Shown here: in pieces, positions 1 through 7,200 of the stretch | How positions within the stretch are numbered: the first letter of the stretch is position 1 | Layout of the letters: every line of letters starts with the position of its first letter | From: Pseudomonadota bacterium | Lineage (GTDB): Bacteria; Pseudomonadota; Gammaproteobacteria; Burkholderiales; Thiobacillaceae | Length of the DNA stretch: 7,200 bases | Assembly (NCBI GenBank): GCA_021821425.1 | Contig: JAKACL010000148.1 | Location: 1 to 7,200, forward strand | Direction of reading: 5' to 3' | Translations under genes and position numbers: made by a program | Notes under the pieces: model-generated | The model's input: only the letters and a program-made list of their open reading frames with translations | Database searches by the model: none | Told to the model about the DNA's origin: nothing

Positions 1-16
1 TGGCGGGCGATTTCAT
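1..16 (-). CDS. Possible first codons of a minus-strand gene running off the window
   Basis: On the minus strand an ATG at 16-14 is followed by four full open codons (M-K-S-P-A) before the window ends. A purine-rich GGAAAG lies at 27-22, five bases upstream, and could serve as a ribosome binding site. The spacing is also right for a gene cotranscribed with the small exported-protein gene that stops at 30. This is only five codons, so no product can be named and chance is a real alternative. Confidence 0.2.
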
Positions 17-29
17 CGCGGCTTTCCGG

Positions 30-422
30 CTAGCGGCCCGGCAGCGCGACCTCGACGGTCTTGCCACCATAGCCGTATTGCCGATCGCGTGCCTCGACCG
101 TGACGGTACGCACGCCGCGCGGCATCCTCACGCCATGGAGATCGCGGGTGAAGGGCTGCTCGCCGGCGTGGTCGTGCAGCAGGATGCGTTCGCCGTAGAC
201 TGTGCCGTCCCTGCTGCGGACGCGGAAGGCATCGGCATAGCGTTGCGGCGTGTCGTAGGGGGAGGACACCGTGACGTCGAAATCGAAGGTGCCGGGTGCC
301 CGCGCTTGCACCTTGGCGGCCAGCACATCGGGATATTTCTGCAGTGCGCGATCGGCCGCCCGCGCACTGGCCGTGAGGCACACCCCCAGCGCAAGAACCG
401 TAAAGAGAATGGACTTTCGCAT
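30..422 (-). CDS. Small exported protein of unknown function
   Basis: This encodes 130 residues. The N-terminus is a typical Sec signal peptide: a basic start (MRKS), a hydrophobic core at about residues 5-18, and an A-R-A site predicting cleavage after residue 22. The mature part of about 108 residues has no membrane segment and no cysteine. It is rich in alternating beta-type segments (FDFDVTVSS, RTVTVEARD, KTVEVAL), suggesting a small periplasmic beta-sandwich domain; that fold is inference. I recognise no family or catalytic motif. The start is supported by an AGGA at 434-431, eight bases before the ATG. Signal peptide, ribosome site and codon use support a real gene over the overlapping frames. 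It lies 148 bp downstream of bamD on the same strand with a hairpin between them, so it is probably a separate unit. Confidence 0.75.
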   Translation of the reverse strand: MRKSILFTVLALGVCLTASARAADRALQKYPDVLAAKVQARAPGTFDFDVTVSSPYDTPQRYADAFRVRSRDGTVYGERILLHDHAGEQPFTRDLHGVRMPRGVRTVTVEARDRQYGYGGKTVEVALPGR

Positions 423-430
423 GCGGGCAA

Positions 431-434
431 TCCT
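431..434 (-). promoter_or_regulatory. Ribosome binding site of the small exported-protein gene
   Basis: The minus strand reads AGGA here, eight bases before the ATG at 422-420. It decides the start and favours this frame over the other open frames in the same stretch. I found no convincing -35/-10 pair between 435 and 540. Confidence 0.5.
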
Positions 435-542
435 ACTCCGACAGCGGGGGCGATGGCAGGGCTGTATCGCAGGTTGTTGTGATCGTGCGAGGCCTGGCCC
501 GACGTTGACGCGGTTTGCCCGCGCCGCTTCATGCTAAACCCT

Positions 543-565
543 CGGCCGGCTTCGATGGCCGGCGG
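543..565 (-). terminator. Hairpin downstream of bamD, possible terminator
   Basis: The inverted repeat GCCGGC (545-550) / GCCGGC (558-563) has a 7-base loop. It can extend by one C-G pair (543/565) past a G-G mismatch. It begins eight bases beyond the bamD stop codon on the minus strand. The T-tract after it on that strand is poor (only TTT at 538-536), so termination may be weak or need Rho. The location between two minus-strand genes fits a terminator. Confidence 0.4.
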
Positions 566-570
566 GACAC

Positions 571-1380
571 TCACCAGAACCGGTACCAGGGCTTGCCCTC
601 GATGTTCACGCCCTTGATGTACTTGCTGTTGGGAAAGTTGAGCGTCAGCACGCGCAGGGTGTCGTCGCGCAGGTCGTTGAGCTTGAGCTTGTCATAGGAC
701 ACGACCATGATCGCCAGCGCTTCTTCCAGCGCGGGGGCCTCGGGGTAGGTTTTCAGGACTTCCTTGGCGCGGTTGGCGGCGGCCACATAGGCTTCGCGCT
801 TGAGGTAATACTTGGCGACGTGGACTTCGTGGCTGGCCAGGGCGTTGACCAGGTATTTCATGCGGGCGGTCGAATCCTCGGCGTATTTGCTGTCGGGGAA
901 GCGGGTGACCAGTTCCTTGAATGCCAGGAAAGCGTCGCGCGCGGCGCGCGGGTCGCGTTCCGACAGGTCCTGGTCGACCAGGTTGCCGAGCAGGCCGAGG
1001 TCGTCATTAAAATTCGCCAGGCCCTTCAGATAGTAGGCGTAATCGACGTTAGGGTGATTGGGATGCAGCTTGATGAAGCGGTCGCAGGCGGCAATGGCGG
1101 AAATCGGCTCGTTGTCCTTGTAATAGGCGTAGGCGACTTCCAGTTGCGCCTGCTGGGCATAACGGCCGAAGGGGTAGCGCGATTCCAGCGTTTCGAACAG
1201 TTTGATCGCGCGCTCGTAGTTGCCGCTGTTGAGGTTATCCTTGGCTTCGGCGTAGAGTCGTTGCGCCGACCAGCCCGCGGTTTCATCCTGAACCTCGGGC
1301 AAGAGGCCGCAGCCGCCCAGGGCCAGCGTGGCGACGAGCAGGGCACCGCCGCACGCCCGTTTGAGAGCAGGCGCCCGCAT
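571..1380 (-). CDS. bamD: BamD, outer membrane protein assembly factor (lipoprotein)
   Basis: BamD is the essential lipoprotein partner of BamA in the machine that folds beta-barrel proteins into the outer membrane. It sits on the periplasmic face, anchored by a lipidated cysteine. From the chosen ATG at 1380 the product is 269 residues, slightly longer than E. coli BamD (about 245). It opens with a lipoprotein signal peptide (MRAPALKR, hydrophobic core, then L-G-G-C with the lipidated cysteine at residue 24). The rest is helical TPR-type repeats, including the family segment YPFGRYAQQAQLEVAYAYY, repeated 'YP' turns, and a C-terminus ending in W-Y-R-F-W. Two earlier in-frame starts exist: ATG at 1416 and GTG at 1428. 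None of the three has a good ribosome site; 1380 gives the most typical lipoprotein N-terminus. It is divergent from rluD, as in E. coli. Identity is very secure, the exact start less so. Confidence 0.95.
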   Translation of the reverse strand: MRAPALKRACGGALLVATLALGGCGLLPEVQDETAGWSAQRLYAEAKDNLNSGNYERAIKLFETLESRYPFGRYAQQAQLEVAYAYYKDNEPISAIAACDRFIKLHPNHPNVDYAYYLKGLANFNDDLGLLGNLVDQDLSERDPRAARDAFLAFKELVTRFPDSKYAEDSTARMKYLVNALASHEVHVAKYYLKREAYVAAANRAKEVLKTYPEAPALEEALAIMVVSYDKLKLNDLRDDTLRVLTLNFPNSKYIKGVNIEGKPWYRFW

Positions 1381-1414
1381 GAACGCATTGATACCGGAAA
1401 AGCATTGCTTGAGC

Positions 1415-2392
1415 ATGGGAACAGACACGGAAAATTTGTCCGACGATTATAAGGGAAATACGGAAACCGGCGTCCGCGAGCTGGTGATTCCGGACGCCCA
1501 GGGCGGCCAGCGCCTGGACCAGGCGCTGGCGACCATGCTGCCCGAGTTCTCGCGCAATCGCATCCAGAACTGGATCCGCGCGCGCAAGATCGCGGTGGAC
1601 GACGCCTGGGGCACGACCAAGATGAAGGTCAGCGGCGGCGAGTCGGTGCGGGTCGAGGTCGAGCCCGATCCGGACGCCACGCCGGATGCGCCGGAGGCGA
1701 TCCCGCTCGACGTGGTGTTCGAGGATTCGATGCTGCTGGTCATCAACAAGCCGGTGGGCCTGGTGGTGCATCCCGGCAGCGGCAACCGCCACGGCACCCT
1801 GCTCAACGCGCTGCTGCACCGGGTGCCGCAGGTGGCCGAGCTGCCGCGCGCCGGCATCGTGCACCGGCTGGACAAGGACACTTCCGGCCTCCTGGTCGTC
1901 GCCAAGACGATCCGGGCGCATACCGACCTGGTGCGCCAGTTGCAGGCGCGCACGGTCAAGCGCGAATATCTTGCCCTGGTGTATGGCGAGGTCGACCGGC
2001 CGGGCACCGTCAATGCGCCGCTGGCGCGCGACCCGCACAACCGCACCAAGCGCACCGTGCACAGCATGGGCAAAGAAGCGATCACGCATTACGACGTGGT
2101 CGAGCGCTTCCCTGGCTTTACGCTGCTGCGCTGCCGACTGGAAACCGGCCGCACCCACCAGATCCGGGTACACATGCAGCACATCGGCCATCCGCTGGTG
2201 GGCGAGTCGGTCTACAGCGCCAGCCGTCGCAGCCACCACAAGATTCCCTTCCCGCGCCAGGCGCTGCACGCCGAGCGGCTGGGCCTGATCCATCCGGTGA
2301 CCCAGGAATCCTTGCATTGGGAATGCCCGTTGCCACCGGATTTTGCCTCGCTGCTGGCTGCGCTCCGCGACAACACGATCTGGGCCAAATAG
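1415..2392 (+). CDS. rluD: RluD, 23S rRNA pseudouridine synthase
   Basis: RluD converts uridines 1911, 1915 and 1917 (E. coli numbering) in helix 69 of 23S rRNA to pseudouridine, a step in large-subunit maturation. The 325-residue product has an N-terminal S4-like RNA-binding domain (about residues 32-95, starting QRLDQAL) and then the catalytic domain. That domain carries the RluA-family signature GIVHRLDKDTSG, whose first aspartate is D153, matching catalytic D139 of E. coli RluD. Further family motifs are INKPVGLVVHP, KREYLALVYG and the GRTHQIRVH block near the C-terminus. The ATG at 1415 leaves about 14 residues more than the E. coli protein and has only a weak GGAAA upstream. A GTG at 1484 would cut into the first strand of the S4 domain, and a TTG at 1436 is another option. 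The RluA/RluC paralogues are less likely given the locus. It is followed directly by pgeF, as in E. coli. Confidence 0.95.
   Translation: MGTDTENLSDDYKGNTETGVRELVIPDAQGGQRLDQALATMLPEFSRNRIQNWIRARKIAVDDAWGTTKMKVSGGESVRVEVEPDPDATPDAPEAIPLDVVFEDSMLLVINKPVGLVVHPGSGNRHGTLLNALLHRVPQVAELPRAGIVHRLDKDTSGLLVVAKTIRAHTDLVRQLQARTVKREYLALVYGEVDRPGTVNAPLARDPHNRTKRTVHSMGKEAITHYDVVERFPGFTLLRCRLETGRTHQIRVHMQHIGHPLVGESVYSASRRSHHKIPFPRQALHAERLGLIHPVTQESLHWECPLPPDFASLLAALRDNTIWAK
1446..1451 (-). promoter_or_regulatory. Consensus -10 hexamer, candidate bamD promoter
   Basis: The minus strand reads TATAAT exactly, inside a locally AT-richer stretch (about 1381-1475) in an otherwise GC-rich window. Transcription would start near 1439, giving a leader of about 60 bases to the bamD ATG at 1380, or about 23 to the ATG at 1416. 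No good -35 hexamer lies 16-18 bp upstream, where the sequence is GC-rich. If rluD starts at 1415, this site lies inside its first codons. Confidence 0.4.
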
Positions 2393-2393
2393 G

Positions 2394-3107
2394 GTGATCC
2401 TGCCGGACTGGCCCGCGCCCGCACGGGTGCATGGCCTGATGACCTTGCGCACAGGCGGTGTCAGCCGGGCACCGTGGAACAGTTTCAACCTCGGCGATCA
2501 CGTCGGCGACGATCCGGCCCATGTGGCTACCAACCGCGCGCAGTTGCGCCGGCAACTGCCGGCCGAGCCGGCCTGGCTGCGTCAGGTTCACAGCGCCTGC
2601 GTGGCCGAAGCCGGACGCGCCCCCACCCCCGAAGCCGATGCCTCGTTCAGCCGCGAAACCGGCCGGGTCTGCGCGGTGCTCACGGCCGATTGCCTGCCGG
2701 TGCTGTTCTGCGACCGTGCCGGCAGCGTGGTGGCGGCCGCGCATGCCGGCTGGCGCGGGCTGGCGGACGGCGTGCTGGAAGCCACGGTGGCCGCGATGCA
2801 GGTGCCGCCGGGCGAGGTGCTGGCCTGGATGGGCGCGGCCATCGGCCCGCAGGCCTTCGAAGTCGGCGACGAGGTGCGGCTGGCGTTCGTCGCGCAGCAT
2901 CCCGAGGCGGACGCTGCCTTCGTGCCGCACGCGCCGGGAAAATGGCTGGCGGATATCTATGCGCTCGCGCGGATCCGTCTCGGCCACGCCGGGGTGGAGG
3001 CGGTGTACGGCGGCGGGCGCTGCACGTTCAATGAAGCGGGTGCCTTCTATTCCTATCGCCGCGATGGGGTGACCGGGCGCATGGCGTCCTTGATCTGGCT
3101 GGGCTGA
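2394..3107 (+). CDS. pgeF: PgeF (YfiH/LACC1 family), peptidoglycan editing factor
   Basis: In E. coli PgeF (YfiH) keeps peptidoglycan precursors correct by removing L-serine wrongly added to UDP-MurNAc in place of L-alanine. Family members have also been reported with multicopper oxidase or purine nucleoside phosphorylase activity. The 237-residue product starts at GTG 2394 (MILPDWPAP, aligning with the family N-terminus). It carries the conserved metal-site residues: H66 in QVHS, C100 in TADCLP and H117 in AAHAGWRG. The C-H spacing of 17 equals that of E. coli YfiH. It also has the family segments RTGGVS and FNLGDHVGD, and the C-terminal YRRDGVTGRMASLIWL. An upstream ATG at 2343 would add 17 residues that overlap rluD and do not resemble the family. 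There is no clear ribosome site at the GTG, and the rluD stop is one base away, so translational coupling to rluD is likely. Confidence 0.93.
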   Translation: MILPDWPAPARVHGLMTLRTGGVSRAPWNSFNLGDHVGDDPAHVATNRAQLRRQLPAEPAWLRQVHSACVAEAGRAPTPEADASFSRETGRVCAVLTADCLPVLFCDRAGSVVAAAHAGWRGLADGVLEATVAAMQVPPGEVLAWMGAAIGPQAFEVGDEVRLAFVAQHPEADAAFVPHAPGKWLADIYALARIRLGHAGVEAVYGGGRCTFNEAGAFYSYRRDGVTGRMASLIWLG

Positions 3108-3108
3108 T

Positions 3109-3588
3109 TTAAAGCCACTTCTGCATGAACCGCGCCTCGCCCAGTGCCGGGTCGAGCCGGTAGTCGTCGAATCCCAGTTTTTCGTAGAGCGCGCGCGCAG
3201 CAGCATTGCCGGCAAGCACCTCGAGCGTGAGCTTGCACGCGCCGCGTTCGCGTGCGATCGCCTCCACCTCGGCGAACAGTCGCGCGGCGATGCCGCGTCC
3301 GCGGTGGCTGTCGATGACGACCACGTCGTGCACGTTGACGAGCGGGGCGCAGGCGAATGTGGAAAAGCCTTCGATCGCATTGATGAGGCCGACCGGGACG
3401 CCATCGTCCCAGGCCAGCACGCTGAAGACGAAGGGCCGCGCAGCGAGTGCTTCGGCGAGGTGGGCGCGCGCGAAATCGGACAGCGGCGTGCCGCCGCCGG
3501 CCGGGTCGCGCGCGTAATGGTCGAGCAGCTCGACCAGCGCGGCGGCATGCGCCGGGTTCTCGTAGCGGGCGCGCACGACGTCGATCAT
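3109..3588 (-). CDS. GNAT-family N-acetyltransferase, substrate unknown
   Basis: The product is 159 residues, a usual size for a stand-alone GNAT domain that transfers an acetyl group from acetyl-CoA to an amine. The pyrophosphate-binding loop (motif A) is seen as VVVIDSHRGRGIAARL at about residues 89-104, with R96-G97-R98-G99-I100-A101 as its core. Motif B is NAAARALYEKLGF (128-140). The N-terminal half (residues 20-60, including GGGTPLSDF) is the variable substrate part. No motif tells a protein, antibiotic or small-molecule substrate apart. The ATG at 3588 is preferred over the GTG immediately before it; both follow a GGCGG that could act as a weak ribosome site. It starts 30 bp after the nadC stop on the same strand, so the two are probably cotranscribed, though no functional link is evident. 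Confidence 0.88.
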   Translation of the reverse strand: MIDVVRARYENPAHAAALVELLDHYARDPAGGGTPLSDFARAHLAEALAARPFVFSVLAWDDGVPVGLINAIEGFSTFACAPLVNVHDVVVIDSHRGRGIAARLFAEVEAIARERGACKLTLEVLAGNAAARALYEKLGFDDYRLDPALGEARFMQKWL

Positions 3589-3618
3589 CACCGCCGGCCG
3601 TTCCAGGGTGCGCCCGGC

Positions 3619-4461
3619 TTACAGCGTATCGATGCGCATCGACAGGTCCACCGCGCGGACATGCTTGGTGAGGCTGCCGATGGAAATGCGGTCGACGCCG
3701 GTTTCCGCCACCGCGCGCACGTTGTCCAATGTGACGTTGCCCGATGCCTCCAGTTGCGCGCGGCCGGCGTTCAGCGCCACCGCTTCGCGCATGGCGTCGA
3801 GGCTGAAGTTGTCGAGCAGGATCAGGCGGGCGCCGGCATTCAGCGCCTCGCGCAGCTGGTCCAGCGTTTCCACTTCGATCTGCACGCTGGCCTTGCCTTC
3901 GGCCAGGTCGAAGGCGGCTTGCAGCACCGGCGCAATGCCGCCTGCTGCCGCGATGTGGTTTTCCTTGATCAGGATGCCGTCGTACAGCCCGGTACGCTGG
4001 TTCTGTCCACCGCCCATGCGCACCGCGTATTTTTCCGCGACGCGCAGCCCGGGCAGGGTCTTGCGGGTGTCCATCACGACGGCGCGGGTGCCGCGCACCG
4101 CGTCGACGTAGGGCCGGGTGGCGGTGGCCACGCCCGACAGCGTCTGCAGGAAATTCAGCGCGGGACGCTCGGCGGTCAGCAGGGCGCGGGCGTTGCCGCT
4201 GAGCTCGACCAGCACGCTGCCGGCGGCGACAGTGTCGCCTTCGTTGACCCGCCAGTCGATGACGGCGCCGAGGTCGAGCGCCTTGAAACAGGCGTCGAAC
4301 CACGGTCGACCGGCGATCACGGCGGCTTCGCGGGTGATCACGCGGGCATGGGCGGTGCGCGACGGTGGGATCAGTCGGGCGGTGAGGTCGCCGCTGCCGA
4401 CGTCTTCTTCCAGCGCGCGCGTGACGTCGGTCAAGATCTTTTCTTCGTTCAATTCGGACAT
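3619..4461 (-). CDS. nadC: NadC, nicotinate-nucleotide pyrophosphorylase (carboxylating)
   Basis: NadC (quinolinate phosphoribosyltransferase) combines quinolinate with PRPP to give nicotinate mononucleotide, CO2 and pyrophosphate, the step that commits quinolinate to de novo NAD synthesis in the cytoplasm. The 280 residues match the family's usual length. An N-terminal alpha/beta sandwich (about residues 1-115, ending ERPALNFLQTLSG with R99) precedes the barrel. Active-site motifs are DTRKTLPGLR (131-140, with R133 and K134), KYAVRMGGGQNQR (144-156), LIKENH (164-169, with K166), EVETL and LLDNFS. The C-terminus has the GVDRISIGSLTKHV phosphate loop. One point is unusual compared with well-studied homologues: Q155 replaces the histidine normally before the substrate-binding arginine (R156). 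The ATG at 4461 has no clear ribosome site. The gene is divergent from clpB and upstream of the GNAT gene. Confidence 0.96.
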   Translation of the reverse strand: MSELNEEKILTDVTRALEEDVGSGDLTARLIPPSRTAHARVITREAAVIAGRPWFDACFKALDLGAVIDWRVNEGDTVAAGSVLVELSGNARALLTAERPALNFLQTLSGVATATRPYVDAVRGTRAVVMDTRKTLPGLRVAEKYAVRMGGGQNQRTGLYDGILIKENHIAAAGGIAPVLQAAFDLAEGKASVQIEVETLDQLREALNAGARLILLDNFSLDAMREAVALNAGRAQLEASGNVTLDNVRAVAETGVDRISIGSLTKHVRAVDLSMRIDTL

Positions 4462-4466
4462 GGCGG

Positions 4467-4494
4467 GTTGAAATGAGCAAAAACGCCACTATTT
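4467..4494 (+). promoter_or_regulatory. Candidate heat-shock sigma factor (RpoH) promoter of clpB
   Basis: A -35-like GTTGAAA at 4467-4473 is close to the sigma-32 consensus CTTGAAA. Fourteen bases after TTGAA, the sequence CACTATTT (4487-4494) matches the consensus -10 CCCCATTT at six of eight positions. This spacing is in the range used by sigma-32 promoters. Transcription would begin near 4500-4502, about 30 bases before the clpB ATG. E. coli clpB is transcribed by this sigma factor, so the context supports it. The -10 is imperfect and the match was made by eye. Confidence 0.45.
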
Positions 4495-4499
4495 GGCGT
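4483..4499. repeat. Perfect 6-bp inverted repeat in the nadC/clpB control region
   Basis: ACGCCA (4483-4488) and TGGCGT (4494-4499) are separated by five bases. The repeat overlaps the -10 of the candidate clpB promoter. On the minus strand it is followed by five T's (4483-4479, the first of which can pair in the stem), so in a nadC transcript it would form a small hairpin with a U-run in the leader. It could be an operator, a weak leader attenuator, or chance. It matches no operator I can name. Confidence 0.5.
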
Positions 4500-4505
4500 G
4501 GTAAG

Positions 4506-4511
4506 AATATA
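4506..4511 (-). promoter_or_regulatory. -10-like hexamer, candidate nadC promoter
   Basis: The minus strand reads TATATT, five of six matches to the sigma-70 -10 consensus, in the AT-richest part of the intergenic region. Transcription would start near 4499, at the edge of the inverted repeat, with a leader of about 38 bases. There is no good -35 at 16-18 bp; a TTGTCA at 4544-4539 is 27 bp away and too far. Confidence 0.35.
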
Positions 4512-4520
4512 CCTTAGCTC

Positions 4521-4524
4521 GAGG
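4521..4524 (+). promoter_or_regulatory. Ribosome binding site of clpB
   Basis: GAGG lies six bases before the ATG at 4531. It decides the start: an in-frame GTG at 4498 would place the -10-like and ribosome sites inside the gene and add 11 residues that ClpB proteins lack. Confidence 0.7.
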
Positions 4525-4530
4525 CCACCC

Positions 4531-7125
<2,595 letters not shown>

Positions 7126-7149
7126 TCAAGCGGGACAGGACGAGGCAGC

Positions 7150-7173
7150 GGCGGGATGTCCGCCTTCTTTATT
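7150..7173 (+). terminator. Likely intrinsic terminator of clpB
   Basis: A perfect 5-bp stem GGCGG (7150-7154) / CCGCC (7160-7164) with a five-base loop is followed at once by TTCTTTATT. It starts 25 bases after the clpB stop. The stem is short but all G-C, and the T-rich run follows directly, as in Rho-independent terminators. The remaining bases to 7200 show nothing I can identify. Confidence 0.65.
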
Positions 7174-7200
7174 CAGGGGGATGTACTGACGGGCTTCGGC

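Noticed and set aside
78..482. Plus-strand open frame overlapping the small exported-protein gene
   Set aside because: No ribosome site or recognisable domain, whereas the minus-strand frame has a signal peptide and a ribosome site.
1283..2488. Long minus-strand open frame opposite rluD
   Set aside because: Antisense of a well-conserved gene, Arg/His/Ala-rich, no ribosome site or domain.
2118..3548. Long minus-strand open frame running across rluD, pgeF and the GNAT gene
   Set aside because: It overlaps three recognised genes in other frames, and its composition is typical of a shadow frame.
3053..4489. Arg-rich minus-strand open frame overlapping nadC and the GNAT gene, and a plus-strand one at 3304-4476
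   Set aside because: Both are out-of-frame or antisense shadows of nadC and the GNAT gene. The high Arg/Ala content reflects GC-rich codons read in the wrong frame.
4512..4524. TTAGCTC followed by CGAGG upstream of clpB, resembling half of a CIRCE (HrcA) element
   Set aside because: CIRCE needs TTAGCACTC and its inverted copy nine bases on. The second arm is absent and the first is incomplete.

Overview
The window is a compact, high-GC stretch of ordinary chromosomal housekeeping genes. Codon use, protein similarity and gene content point to a proteobacterium, most likely a betaproteobacterium (Thiobacillus or a related Nitrosomonadales genus is my impression from the protein sequences, not a proven assignment). 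Nothing in it looks like a phage, transposon, CRISPR array, tRNA or rRNA gene. No reading frame of a recognised gene is broken.

Layout from left to right. (1) 30-422, minus strand: a small exported protein of unknown function, possibly followed by the first codons of another minus-strand gene at the window edge. (2) 571-1380, minus strand: bamD, the outer-membrane lipoprotein of the beta-barrel assembly machine, with a hairpin downstream. (3) 1415-2392, plus strand: rluD, the 23S rRNA pseudouridine synthase, transcribed divergently from bamD. (4) 2394-3107, plus strand: pgeF, starting one base after the rluD stop. (5) 3109-3588, minus strand: a GNAT acetyltransferase converging on pgeF with one base between the stop codons. 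(6) 3619-4461, minus strand: nadC of NAD biosynthesis, upstream of the GNAT gene and probably cotranscribed with it. (7) 4462-4530: a 69-bp divergent control region with a 6-bp inverted repeat, a heat-shock-type promoter candidate facing clpB and a -10-like hexamer facing nadC. (8) 4531-7125, plus strand: full-length clpB, the disaggregase, followed by a likely intrinsic terminator.

The order bamD (divergent) - rluD - pgeF - clpB is the one known from Escherichia coli (yfiO, rluD, yfiH, clpB). The difference here is the oppositely oriented nadC-GNAT pair between pgeF and clpB, which separates clpB from the rluD-pgeF unit and gives it its own control region. The genes do not form one pathway. 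They cover envelope assembly (bamD), ribosome maturation (rluD), peptidoglycan precursor fidelity (pgeF), NAD synthesis (nadC) and protein disaggregation (clpB).

I found no convincing previously undescribed system. The points most worth a second look are the nadC/clpB control region, a GTG at clpB codon 149 at the position of the known E. coli internal start, the overlapping start signals of bamD and rluD, and a glutamine in NadC where well-studied homologues have a substrate-contacting histidine.
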